From Zoogloea sp041908905 (lineage in GTDB: Bacteria > Pseudomonadota > Gammaproteobacteria > Burkholderiales > Rhodocyclaceae), in contig NZ_JAYREK010000032.1 in assembly GCF_041908905.1 (NCBI RefSeq), forward strand, positions 1 to 40,623: a stretch of 40,623 bases of DNA. The letters are read 5' to 3'. Numbering within the stretch: the first letter of the stretch is position 1; the number at the start of each line of letters is the position of its first letter. Positions 28,578 to 36,069 of this stretch are shown here, one piece after another. The notes below the pieces were generated by a model that was not told where the DNA came from, did no database searches, and was given only the letters and a program-made list of their open reading frames with translations. A program made the translations under genes and the position numbers.

Positions 28578-29759
28578 TCAGGCCCCGGCCGCCGCCGGAA
28601 GGGCCTCGGCGGCCCCCCGCTCGAACATCTCGCGGTACAGCCGGGCCAGCCGCGCCGCCATTTCGGCGTCCGACCACTCGGCCGCATAGACGGGCGCCTC
28701 CGCCGCCAGGCGCCGCAGTGCCACCCCATCGTCGAGCAGGCCGGCCAGCGCGTCGGCAAAGGCCGCCGGCTCCGGCGGCGGGGCCAGCGACGCGCGGCCC
28801 GGGCCGAGAATGTCCACCGTGCCCATCTCCGCCAGCGCCACCACCGGCAGGCCGGCCGCCATCGCCTCCAGCAGCACCAGGCCCTGGGTCTCGGTGCGCG
28901 AGGCGAACACGAACACGTCGGCCGCCGCGTAGCAGGCCGGCAGCGCCTCGGCCCGGTCGAGATAGCCGATGAAGCGCACCGCCTCGGCTAGCCCCTCGCG
29001 CCGCACCCGCGCCTCCAGCTCGGCCCGCGCCGGCCCCTCGCCGGCGATGAGCAGCAGCAGCGCCGGATGCCGCGCCAGGGCATGGCGCAGCGCGTCGAGC
29101 AGGAAGCCGATGTTCTTCTCGTGGGCCACCCGGCCGACGAACAGCGCCACCGGGCGTTCCGGCGCGATGCCGTGTTGGCGGCGGAACGCCGCTCCGTCGC
29201 GGCCCCGGAAGCGCTCGACGGGGATGCCCGTCGGCAGCACGTGCAGCGGCGCGTCGACGCCGTAGCCGAGCAGGCGCTCGCGCATCGCGGTGGACGGCAC
29301 GATCACCCCGTCCAGCGCGTTGCACTGGCGACGTGACAGCCCCCGCGCGCGGCGCTTCAGCCAGCCCGCCGGCAGCAGCGGCGCATAGTGCTGCAGGTAT
29401 TCCTCGAACAGGGTGTGATAGGTGGTGATCACCGGCAGCCCCAGCCGCCGCGCCGCCGCGAGGCCGGCGTAGTGGGCGACGAAGGGTGTCTGGATGTGCA
29501 CCAGGTCGCAGCCCCCGGCGGCGGCGAGGGTGGCGCGGTGCATCGCCCGCCAGCCCACCAGGCGATCCTCCCGGTCGCCGGGCACCGGCCAGCCGGCAAC
29601 CCGCACCACACCCGCCTCGTCGGGCTCGCCGCCGTAGCGGGGCGCTACCAGGCGCAGCTCGACGCCCTGGGCGGCCAGCGTGCGGCGGAAGGTTTCGATG
29701 GACGTGGACACCCCATTCACCCGGGGAAAATACACATCGGACACCATCAGGACACGCAT
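28578..29759 (-). CDS. GT4-family glycosyltransferase, probably glycolipid synthase (Agt-like)
   Basis: A 393-residue GT-B glycosyltransferase of family 4. The N-terminal acceptor-side motif is VYFPRVNGVSTSIETF, typical of mono/diglucosyl-diacylglycerol or mannosyl-lipid synthases. LFVGRVAHEKNIGFLLDAL lies at the domain junction. The EX7E donor motif is ETQGLVLLE followed by AMAAGLPVV. SD GGAGG lies 7 bases before the ATG at 29759. It follows the PlcP-like metallophosphoesterase gene by 80 bp on the same strand. PlcP-Agt pairs are known from phosphate-limited lipid remodelling in other proteobacteria. The Agt role is therefore inferred from motif, context and the Pho-box array upstream; the donor sugar (glucose or glucuronic acid) is not predictable. 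Confidence 0.85.
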   Translation of the reverse strand: MRVLMVSDVYFPRVNGVSTSIETFRRTLAAQGVELRLVAPRYGGEPDEAGVVRVAGWPVPGDREDRLVGWRAMHRATLAAAGGCDLVHIQTPFVAHYAGLAAARRLGLPVITTYHTLFEEYLQHYAPLLPAGWLKRRARGLSRRQCNALDGVIVPSTAMRERLLGYGVDAPLHVLPTGIPVERFRGRDGAAFRRQHGIAPERPVALFVGRVAHEKNIGFLLDALRHALARHPALLLLIAGEGPARAELEARVRREGLAEAVRFIGYLDRAEALPACYAAADVFVFASRTETQGLVLLEAMAAGLPVVALAEMGTVDILGPGRASLAPPPEPAAFADALAGLLDDGVALRRLAAEAPVYAAEWSDAEMAARLARLYREMFERGAAEALPAAAGA

Positions 29760-29839
29760 GATCAATCCTCCCGCGGGGTGCGCCCGCCTGCTCCGGCGCG
29801 GCCGGGCTTCGTGTGTGGATGAGGCCGCCGGCCGGCGGC

Positions 29840-30649
29840 TCAGACCCGGGCCGTCTCGGGCTGCCCGGCCGGGTGCGTTTCGGGGTAAGGCTCGGCCTCC
29901 GGGGCGCTCGCCTGGCGGTCGCCCCAGTGGATCAGCTCGAGCCGGCCGTCGAAATGCTCGACGATGGCGGTACACGAATCCACCCAGTCGCCGCAATTGA
30001 CGTACTGCAGGCCATCGATGTCGCGGATCGTGGCCCAGTGGATGTGCCCGCAGATCACCCCGTCGAGGCCGCGCTCGCGGGCCTGGTGCACCGCCGACGC
30101 CTCGAAGTCGAAGATGAAGTTGAGGGCCGTCTTGACCTTGCGCTTGGCGTAACCCGCCAGCGACCAGTAGCCCGAGATGCCCAGCTTGCGGCGCCCCCAC
30201 GACAGCCAGGTGTTGAGCCGCACGAGCCAGTCGTAGGCCCGGTCGCCGAGCACCGCCACCCAGCGGTGGTGGCGCGTCACCTGGTCGAACTGGTCGCCGT
30301 GGATCAGCAGGAAGCGGCGCCCGTCGGCGGTCTGGTGAACCCGCTCGTTCGCCACCTCGATGTCGCCGAAGACCGCGCCGCAGTAGTCGCGCAGGGCCTC
30401 GTCGTGGTTGCCGGGGATCAGCACCACCTTCTCGCCGCGGCGGGCCCGGCGGAGCAGCTTCTGGACCACCGTGTTGTGGGACGGCTTCCAGCAGATGCTG
30501 CGGCTCATCGCCCAGAAATCCACGATGTCGCCGATCAGGAAGATGTGCTCCGCCGCGTGGTCGCGCAGGAACTCCACCAGGCTGTCCGCCTGGCAGGCCC
30601 GCGTCCCGAGGTGGATGTCGGAGAGGAAGATTGATCTGACCCTTGGCAT
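29840..30649 (-). CDS. Calcineurin-like metallophosphoesterase, PlcP/LpxH2-like
   Basis: A 269-residue metallophosphoesterase. The motifs are complete: SDIHLGTRACQAD (DxH), IGDIVDFWA (GDxxD), IPGNHDE (GNHD), IHGDQFD and ICGHIHWATIRDIDG (GHxH). Databases usually name such proteins UDP-2,3-diacylglucosamine diphosphatase (LpxH). However, the string YWSLAGYAKRKVKTALNFI and the following GT4 gene match what is known of PlcP, a phospholipase C that removes headgroups from phospholipids under phosphate starvation. Upstream, 23-62 bases before the ATG, lies a Pho-box-like array, which favours PlcP. No SD precedes the ATG at 30649. Enzyme class is certain; PlcP against LpxH is a likely but unproven choice. 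Confidence 0.87.
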   Translation of the reverse strand: MPRVRSIFLSDIHLGTRACQADSLVEFLRDHAAEHIFLIGDIVDFWAMSRSICWKPSHNTVVQKLLRRARRGEKVVLIPGNHDEALRDYCGAVFGDIEVANERVHQTADGRRFLLIHGDQFDQVTRHHRWVAVLGDRAYDWLVRLNTWLSWGRRKLGISGYWSLAGYAKRKVKTALNFIFDFEASAVHQARERGLDGVICGHIHWATIRDIDGLQYVNCGDWVDSCTAIVEHFDGRLELIHWGDRQASAPEAEPYPETHPAGQPETARV

Positions 30650-30671
30650 GGCGACACGATCGCCAAGGGCC

Positions 30672-30711
30672 GTGACTCCCCCGTGACGTCCGGATTAAAC
30701 CGCCATGACAG
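30672..30711 (-). promoter_or_regulatory. Tandem Pho-box-like array (PhoB site) before plcP-GT4
   Basis: On the minus strand four 7-base half-sites lie at exact 11-base intervals: CTGTCAT (30705-30711), GTTTAAT (30694-30700), ACGTCAC (30683-30689) and GAGTCAC (30672-30678). The Pho box is a direct repeat of CTGTCAT-like heptamers with 4-base gaps (11-base period), where PhoB binds and replaces a -35. Ten bases after the last half-site is GATCGT (30656-30661), a weak -10 at the PhoB-promoter distance. Three half-sites fit well; GTTTAAT is poor. Confidence 0.65.
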
Positions 30712-30811
30712 CCCGGCCGGCGGAAAGCCGGTTTTTTCTGCGCCAGCGCAACAACGACGCGCGCGGGCCGGTGCTAGGATTGACGAATCGAACCCCCTTC
30801 AGGGCCCTGTG

Positions 30812-31195
30812 ATGAACCTCGAAAAAGTCATCTTCGGTTTCTTCATCGTCTTCGCCGCCACGCTCAACTTCGGCTTCTTCATCGGCGAGATCGACAACCC
30901 GACCCACCACGAGATCTACGAGCTGTTCGCCGCGGTGGTGGTCAACCTGATCGCCACCGTGCTCAAGTTCGGCGACCGCACCCAGATCGGCGCGATCCAC
31001 CTGGCCACCAGCCTGGTGGCCGACCTGCAGCTGATCGCCGCGGCGATGGTGTGGGGCTACGCCGAGCACGTGGGCGGCGCCGGCCTCACCGGCTCCACCA
31101 TGTCGAGCATCGTGTCGCTGTCAGGGGGCGCGCTGTTCGCCAACGTGGTGTCGGTGATCATCCTGATCGCCGAGACCATCATGCAGCGGCGCTGA
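30812..31195 (+). CDS. Small membrane protein, DUF6394-like
   Basis: A 127-residue very hydrophobic protein with three to four predicted membrane segments (FGFFIVFAATLNFGFFIG, FAAVVVNLIATVL, LVADLQLIAAAMVWGYA, ALFANVVSVIILIAETIM). I believe it belongs to DUF6394, found near potassium-channel genes in betaproteobacteria; this is recalled, not searched. It ends 13 bp before the start of the potassium-channel gene, so the two are co-transcribed. A TAGGAT -10-like box (30775-30780) lies 31 bases before the ATG. The function is unknown; it could be an accessory subunit of the channel (inference). Confidence 0.72.
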   Translation: MNLEKVIFGFFIVFAATLNFGFFIGEIDNPTHHEIYELFAAVVVNLIATVLKFGDRTQIGAIHLATSLVADLQLIAAAMVWGYAEHVGGAGLTGSTMSSIVSLSGGALFANVVSVIILIAETIMQRR

Positions 31196-31208
31196 CCGCC
31201 CCTTCGCC

Positions 31209-32927
31209 GTGACCCACACCAGCACGATCTTCCTGGTCCTGCGGCGGCTGCGTACGCCGCTGATCGTGCTGATCACCCTCTTCGCGGTGTCGGTGCTCGG
31301 CCTCACCCTGATGCCCGGGCCGCCCGACCCCAACGGCGGCCAGATGCCGCGCATCAGCTTCTTCCACGCGGTGTATTTCATCAGCTACACCGCCACCACC
31401 ATCGGCTTCGGCGAGATCCCCTACGCCTTCTCCGAGCAGCAGCGCCTGTGGACGGTGGTGTGCATCTACATGTCGGTGGTCGGCTGGGCCTACACCCTGG
31501 GCACCGTGTTCGCGATGCTGCAGGACAAGAACTTCCTCAGCGCGCTGGCGGTGCAGCGCTTCGCCCGGCAGGTCCGGCGGCTGCGGGAGCCCTTCTTCCT
31601 GGTGTGCGGCTACGGCGAGGCCGGCCACCTGATCTGCCAGGGCCTCGACGAGCTCGGCTACCGGGCGGTGGTCATCGAGAAGGACGAAGGCAGGCTCGGC
31701 GACCTGGAGCTGCAGAGCTACCAGGCCGACATGCCGGCCCTTTGCGCCGACGCCAGCCAGCCCGACACCCTGCTCCTCGCCGGCCTCACCAACCGCCACT
31801 GCCGCGGCGTGATGGCCCTCACCAACGACGACAACACCAACCTCGCCATCGCCATCGCCGCGCGCCTGCTGGCCCCCAGGCTGCCGGCCCTGTGCCGCGC
31901 CGAACACACCGACACGGTGGCCAACATGGCCTCCTTCGGTACCCGCCACATCATCAACCCCTTCGAGAAGTTCGCCGAATACATGGCCCTGGCGCTGCAC
32001 GCGCCGGCGGCCTACAACCTGCTGCTGTGGCTCACCGGCCTGCCCGGCACCACCGTCGACCGTCACCGCGAACCGCCCCGGGGCAAATGGGTGCTGTGCG
32101 GCTACGGCGCCTTCGGCAAGGTGATGACCCGCGCCCTCGAGAACGCCGGCCTGCCGGTGACCATCATCGACCGGGCCGCCCCCCTCGCCCCCGACCACAC
32201 CTGGTACAGGGGCGACGGCACCGGCGCCGACGCCCTCCGCGCGGCGGGCATCGACGACGCCGTCGGCATCGTCGCGGCCACCGCCAACGACGTGAACAAC
32301 CTTTCAACGGTGGTCACCGCCAAGCAGCTCAACCCGGCGCTGTTCACGGTGCTGCGCCAGAACCAGGTGGCCAACCGCACCCTCTTCGAGGCCTTCGAAT
32401 CCGACTTCACGATGGTGCCGGCCGAGATCGTCGCCCACGAGTGCTTGGCCATCCTCACCACCCCGCTGCTGGCGCCCTTCCTTGACCGGGTCCGCGCAGC
32501 GGACGACGCCTGGGCCGGCGAACTCCTCGAGCGCCTCACCAGCCGCTTCGGCTGGGACGTGCCATGCGTGTGGAGCGCATCGGTCAACCTGCTGCAGAGC
32601 CCCGCCGTATATCGCGTGCTGATGCGCAACGGAGCCCGGCTGCCCCTGTCTGCGCTGCTGCGCGCCCCGGTCAGCGAACGCCCGCCACTCGACTGCGCGC
32701 CGCTCCTGCTGCTGCGCGAAGGCGAGCCGCCGTGCTACCTGCCCGACGGCGAACTCGAGCTCCGGCTGGGTGACCAACTGCTCTTCGTCGGCACCGAGGA
32801 AGCCCGCCGCAACCTGAACCTGACCCTCTTCAACGGCCACACCCTGCAGTTCGTGATGACCGGCCGCGACCTGCCCGGCGGGCTGATCTGGGAATGGCTG
32901 GCGCAGCGGCGGGAAGCGCGGGGGTGA
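31209..32927 (+). CDS. Potassium channel/transporter protein with two RCK (TrkA-N) domains
   Basis: A 572-residue protein starting at GTG 31209. A first TM near residues 15-38 is followed by a pore loop with the selectivity-filter-like TATTIGFGEIP (about 60-70), a variant of TxGYGD, and a second TM (CIYMSVVGWAYTLGTVFAML). Two NAD-binding RCK domains follow, with CGYGEAGHLICQ (about 133) and CGYGAFGKVMTR (about 298). The C-terminus contains a TrkA-C-like LRLGDQLLFVG. It is therefore a Kch/MthK-like channel with both RCK domains in one chain. The filter reads GFGE and not GYGD, which could alter ion selectivity. It is co-transcribed with the DUF6394-like gene. Confidence 0.9.
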   Translation: MTHTSTIFLVLRRLRTPLIVLITLFAVSVLGLTLMPGPPDPNGGQMPRISFFHAVYFISYTATTIGFGEIPYAFSEQQRLWTVVCIYMSVVGWAYTLGTVFAMLQDKNFLSALAVQRFARQVRRLREPFFLVCGYGEAGHLICQGLDELGYRAVVIEKDEGRLGDLELQSYQADMPALCADASQPDTLLLAGLTNRHCRGVMALTNDDNTNLAIAIAARLLAPRLPALCRAEHTDTVANMASFGTRHIINPFEKFAEYMALALHAPAAYNLLLWLTGLPGTTVDRHREPPRGKWVLCGYGAFGKVMTRALENAGLPVTIIDRAAPLAPDHTWYRGDGTGADALRAAGIDDAVGIVAATANDVNNLSTVVTAKQLNPALFTVLRQNQVANRTLFEAFESDFTMVPAEIVAHECLAILTTPLLAPFLDRVRAADDAWAGELLERLTSRFGWDVPCVWSASVNLLQSPAVYRVLMRNGARLPLSALLRAPVSERPPLDCAPLLLLREGEPPCYLPDGELELRLGDQLLFVGTEEARRNLNLTLFNGHTLQFVMTGRDLPGGLIWEWLAQRREARG

Positions 32928-33418
32928 GGCGGGTTACGGCCCGCGGCCGGGTGGGCGTGGTGGTTTATTTGTCCGCCGACGGAGGACCAAGCGCTTTCCG
33001 TTGTTTGGCGTGACCTCGGCCGGGTCGTTTGCGGTTCGCTGATAGGGGACCAACGGCTTGCCGGTGTGTAGCGTTCCGTTGGCCGGGTCCCCGCCCGGCG
33101 GCCGGCGCAGAACTCGCCCGCTGCTGCGCTGCTCGGCGGTTCAGAAGGGGCTTTCAACAGACACCGAGCCTTTACTGAAACGGCTCGTGTGAGCAACGCA
33201 TAAAACCGGAGCCTACTGCCGACTTTGCATTGCCCACTTCCTGCCTTTCGCTTTTGCGACGATCACACATGGCCGTGCTGCAACGCTCGGTGATTCCGGA
33301 AAGCCCCTTCCGAGCCGCCGAGCAGCGGAACAACAGGCGGGGAAGTCCGGCGCAGCTGTCTGAGCGGGCGCAGCCCGCGAGTTCTGCGCCGGCCGCCTGT
33401 TGTGAGCAGCACAGGGAA

Positions 33419-33451
33419 GTCGTCTGATCAAGCACAGCTTGAGCAGACGAC
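33419..33451. repeat. Interrupted hairpin within the repeat element
   Basis: GTCGTCTG (33419-33426) pairs with CAGACGAC (33444-33451), and inner TCAAGC (33428-33433) pairs with GCTTGA (33437-33442). This gives 14 paired bases with one symmetric internal mismatch and a 3-base loop. Confidence 0.85.
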
Positions 33452-33475
33452 CGGCTCGGCGGGGTCGCCTTTCTT

Positions 33476-33523
33476 GGTTACTTCTTTGGCGACGCAAAGA
33501 AGTAACCCGCCCGCCGGGGCGGG
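33476..33523. repeat. 13-bp perfect hairpin plus GC hairpin within the repeat element
   Basis: GGTTACTTCTTTG (33476-33488) and CAAAGAAGTAACC (33495-33507) form a perfect 13-bp inverted repeat around 6 bases. Directly after it is a second GC-rich palindrome built on CCCGCC/GGCGGG (to about 33523). Similar TTACTTCTTTG hairpins occur as dispersed intergenic repeats in many beta- and gammaproteobacteria, from general knowledge. Confidence 0.85.
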
Positions 33524-33608
33524 ACCCGGCCAATGCAAGGTCAAACAACGGAAAGCCTCTGGTCTCCATCAACGAACAAAAAGCCCCCCCCACTCCAGGC
33601 ACCCCACC

Positions 33609-33639
33609 TTGCGGCGCCAACCCCCACGGCGGCTACAAT
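33609..33639 (+). promoter_or_regulatory. Candidate promoter of the VanZ-like gene
   Basis: TACAAT (33634-33639) is a good -10. A TTGCGG (33609-33614) is 19 bases upstream, somewhat far for a -35. The ATG follows 31 bases later. Confidence 0.4.
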
Positions 33640-33669
33640 GCGACGCCGCAACATCGCCAGAACGCCCCC

Positions 33670-34041
33670 ATGCTCCCCCTCCTCCGCCACCTTCCCCAAC
33701 CCCTGCTGAAAAGCGCCTTCATCGCCGCGGTGCTCGTCGTCTTCGCGCTGACGATGATGCCGCTGCCCGAGATGACCCAGGTCGTGTCGTCCCAGGACAA
33801 GTTCGAGCACGCCATCGCGTTCTTCGTGCTGATGCTGCTGGGCGCCGGCGGCTGGCCGGGCCGGCTCGGGCGGGTCGCCGTGGGGCTCAGCGCCTACGGC
33901 CTCCTGATCGAGATCTGCCAGCACACCCTCACCACCAACCGCTTCGGCGACCCCTGGGACTGGGTGGCCGATTCGGTGGGGGTGCTGCTCGGCGGGCTGC
34001 TGGCGCGCCGAGCCGCGCGGGGAGGCGTGGCCTCCGCCTGA
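33670..34041 (+). CDS. VanZ-like membrane protein
   Basis: A 123-residue membrane protein of the VanZ-like family. It has TM segments near residues 14-32 (SAFIAAVLVVFALTMMPLP), 45-60 and 68-85, and another near the C-terminus. Family strings are DKFEHAIAFFVLMLLG and GLLIEICQHTLTTNRFGDPWDWVADSVGVLLGG. VanZ homologues are linked to glycopeptide resistance in Gram-positives, but in Gram-negatives their role is unknown. The ATG at 33670 is the first that begins family-like sequence; the open frame extends far upstream into the repeat element, but that part is not protein-like. It is a single gene. Confidence 0.85.
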   Translation: MLPLLRHLPQPLLKSAFIAAVLVVFALTMMPLPEMTQVVSSQDKFEHAIAFFVLMLLGAGGWPGRLGRVAVGLSAYGLLIEICQHTLTTNRFGDPWDWVADSVGVLLGGLLARRAARGGVASA

Positions 34042-34146
34042 GGGCCTCGCCGGCCTCCGTGGAACCATGGACCGACGCGCAGGAAGCGCCCCCGCCTTGA
34101 ACACAAAATTCCTGACACTCCCTGGCATTCCGCGCCGGGAGATGTC

Positions 34147-34178
34147 CAAACAAAGGGCCACCCGAAGGCGGCCCTCGT
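34147..34178 (-). terminator. Rho-independent terminator of the DUF2322-like gene
   Basis: AGGGCCACC/GGCGGCCCT-type stem (34154-34162 and 34167-34175, one mismatch) with a 4-base loop. On the minus strand it is followed by TTTGTTTGG. It lies about 20 bases after the stop at 34199. Confidence 0.7.
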
Positions 34179-34198
34179 TGATTGCCCTGCGACCGGAC

Positions 34199-34516
34199 TC
34201 AGGCCGCGAAGACGTGCTTCACCCGCAGCGTCTCGCCGCGCTCGACCAGCCCGATCAGGCGGTCGATGTTGGGGTGCTTGCCCGGGTTCAGGCGGGCGTC
34301 CTCGCTGTGCTCGGCGTAGATCTCGATGCCCTGGGCGGCGGCCTCGGGGGTGATCGCGCCGTGGAGCTGGCCGAGGTGGTTGTAGACCGCCAGCGAACCG
34401 GCCTGGCCGGGCTTGTTCTCGATGGTGGCGACCACCTCTCCGGCGGCGTCGAGGAGCTGCAGGGCGGCCAGGTGGGAGACGCCCGGCAGCGTTTTGAGTT
34501 TGTCGGCGAAAGCCAT
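34199..34516 (-). CDS. Small conserved protein, probably DUF2322
   Basis: A 105-residue soluble protein (MAFADKLKTLPGVSHLAALQ, LDAAGEVVATIENKPGQAGSL, YNHLGQLHGAITPEAAAQGIEIYAEH in short). Length and the GSLAVYNHLG segment fit my recollection of DUF2322, a family of unknown function in proteobacteria. The C-terminal ARLNPGKHPNIDRLIGLVERGE suggests a compact alpha/beta fold. SD GGAGATC lies 4-5 bases before the ATG. It lies after purB on the same strand with an 81-bp gap, possibly a separate unit or the distal gene of the purB transcript reading the other way round (it is upstream in transcription order only of its own terminator). Function unknown. Confidence 0.72.
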   Translation of the reverse strand: MAFADKLKTLPGVSHLAALQLLDAAGEVVATIENKPGQAGSLAVYNHLGQLHGAITPEAAAQGIEIYAEHSEDARLNPGKHPNIDRLIGLVERGETLRVKHVFAA

Positions 34517-34597
34517 GAAAGATCTCCGGAGTAAAACCTGGGGGCGACAGAGGCGACCGAGGCGGCCCCTGCCACCACCGCGCTTAGATCAGATACA

Positions 34598-35965
34598 TCA
34601 GATGCGCTTGGCCAGCTCGGCGGCCTTGCCGATGTAGCTGGCCGGGGTCATCTGCAGCAGGCGGGCCTTTTCGGCCTCGGGGATCGCCAGGGTGGCGATG
34701 AACTGCTGCAGCGCCTCCTTGGTGATGCCCTTGCCGCGGGTGAGCTCCTTGAGCTGCTCGTAGGGGTTGGGCACGGCGTAGCGGCGCATGACGGTCTGGA
34801 TCGGCTCGGCGAGCACTTCCCAGCAGGCGTCGAGGTCGGCGGCGAGGCGGGCCGGGTCGGCCTCCAGCTTGCCCAGGCCGCGCAGGCAGGAGTCGTAGGC
34901 CAGCACCGCGTAGCCGAAGGCGACGCCCATGTTGCGCAGCACGGTGGAGTCGGTGAGGTCGCGCTGCATGCGGGACACCGGCAGCTTGTCGGCCAGGTGG
35001 CGCAGCACGCCGTTGGCGAGGCCCAGGTTGCCCTCGGCGTTCTCGAAGTCGATCGGGTTGACCTTGTGCGGCATGGTGGACGAGCCGATCTCGCCGGCCT
35101 TCAGCTTCTGCTTGAAGTAGCCCAGGGAGATGTACATCCAGATGTCGCGGCAGATATCCAGCACGATGGTGTTGGCGCGGGCGGTGGCGTCGAACAGCTC
35201 GGCCATCGCGTCGTGGGGTTCGATCTGGATGGTGTAGGGGTTGAAGCTGAGGCCCAGGGACTCGATGAAGCGGCCGTTGAAGCCCTCCCAGTCGAACTCG
35301 GGGTAGGCCGACAGGTGGGCGTTGTAGTTGCCCACCGCGCCGTTGAACTTGGCGGTCAGCTCGACCGCGGCGATGGCCTTGCGCACGCGGCGCAGGCGGT
35401 GCACCACGTTGGCCATCTCCTTGCCCAGGGTGGTGGGGCTGGCGGGCTGGCCGTGGGTGCGCGACAGCATCGGCAGCTCGGCGTGCAGGTGGGCCAGCTC
35501 GACGAGGCGGTTGATGATCTTGTCGAGGGCCGGCAGCAGCACGCCGTCGCGGCCGTCGCGCAGCATCAGCGCGTGGGAGACGTTGTTGATGTCTTCCGAG
35601 GTGCAGCCGAAGTGGATGAACTCGGTGACGCGGGTGACCTCGGGGTTGTGGCCGAGGCGCTCCTTGAGCCAGTACTCCATGGCCTTCACGTCGTGGTTGG
35701 TGGTGGCCTCGATGGCCTTCACCGCCTCGCCGTCGGCAACCGAGAAGTTGGCGATCACGGCGTCGAGCTCGGCGACGGTGGCGGCGGAGAACGGGGCGAT
35801 CTCGGCCAGCTCGGGGGCGGCGGCCAGGGCCTTCAGCCATTCGACCTCGACCTTGACCCGGTTGCGGATCAGGCCGAATTCGGAGAAGTGCTCGCGCAGC
35901 GCGGAGACCTTGGATTCGTAACGGCCATCGAGGGGCGACAGCGCGGTGATGGGTTGCAGGTTCAT
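34598..35965 (-). CDS. purB: Adenylosuccinate lyase PurB
   Basis: A 455-residue protein, full length for the E. coli-type branch of PurB. It cleaves SAICAR and adenylosuccinate in purine synthesis. Motifs: MNLQPITALSPLDGRYESKV at the N-terminus, TNHDVKAMEYWLKE, the active-site loop GSSTMPHKVNPIDFENAEGNLG (GSSxMPxKxNP superfamily signature) and the catalytic-His region TRTHGQPASPTT (LSRTHGQPASP). The ATG at 35965 starts the family N-terminus; an in-frame upstream extension is not conserved. It is monocistronic or followed by the DUF2322-like gene. Divergent from the yqhA-like gene. Confidence 0.97.
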   Translation of the reverse strand: MNLQPITALSPLDGRYESKVSALREHFSEFGLIRNRVKVEVEWLKALAAAPELAEIAPFSAATVAELDAVIANFSVADGEAVKAIEATTNHDVKAMEYWLKERLGHNPEVTRVTEFIHFGCTSEDINNVSHALMLRDGRDGVLLPALDKIINRLVELAHLHAELPMLSRTHGQPASPTTLGKEMANVVHRLRRVRKAIAAVELTAKFNGAVGNYNAHLSAYPEFDWEGFNGRFIESLGLSFNPYTIQIEPHDAMAELFDATARANTIVLDICRDIWMYISLGYFKQKLKAGEIGSSTMPHKVNPIDFENAEGNLGLANGVLRHLADKLPVSRMQRDLTDSTVLRNMGVAFGYAVLAYDSCLRGLGKLEADPARLAADLDACWEVLAEPIQTVMRRYAVPNPYEQLKELTRGKGITKEALQQFIATLAIPEAEKARLLQMTPASYIGKAAELAKRI

Positions 35966-36012
35966 GGAGAAAGCCCTTGAGGCGAAAAAACAAAGGCGCA
36001 CATTTTAGCGCC

Positions 36013-36040
36013 TTGGCCCCCGCTTCGCCGATGATAAAAT
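36013..36040 (+). promoter_or_regulatory. Candidate promoter of the yqhA-fumarase operon
   Basis: TTGGCC (36013-36018), a 16-base spacer and TAAAAT (36035-36040, five of six to consensus), 29 bases before the yqhA-like ATG. The best promoter-like pair seen in the right half of the window. Confidence 0.5.
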
Positions 36041-36069
36041 CCGGCCTCCCCCAACTGCAGTCCAACAAC

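Larger units (their letters stand above)
32978..33571. repeat. Large imperfect inverted-duplication repeat element with internal hairpins
   Basis: This element fills the gap between the channel and the VanZ-like gene. Six blocks on the left recur in inverted, colinear order on the right: 32993-33007/33542-33556 (15 bp), 33018-33026/33523-33531 (9), 33097-33117/33377-33397 (21), 33128-33139/33315-33326 (12), 33144-33155/33299-33310 (12) and 33162-33169/33285-33292 (8). Several inter-block spacings are identical on both sides (10, 4 and 6 bases). The right arm carries about 95 extra bases, including two strong hairpins. No convincing gene lies within. It looks like two inverted copies of a dispersed intergenic repeat. 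The remaining gap, 32928-32977 and 33572-33669, shows only the candidate VanZ promoter. Confidence 0.85.

Noticed and set aside
30717..30737. A CCGGC/GCCGG stem followed by six T as a terminator
   Set aside because: The stem is only 5 bp and no plus-strand gene lies upstream; it sits in a divergent promoter region. It could be part of the leader of the DUF6394-like gene.
33439..33669. Extension of the VanZ-like protein upstream into the repeat element
   Set aside because: The extra residues are a translation of the hairpin repeat with no protein-like features; the ATG at 33670 starts the family-like sequence.
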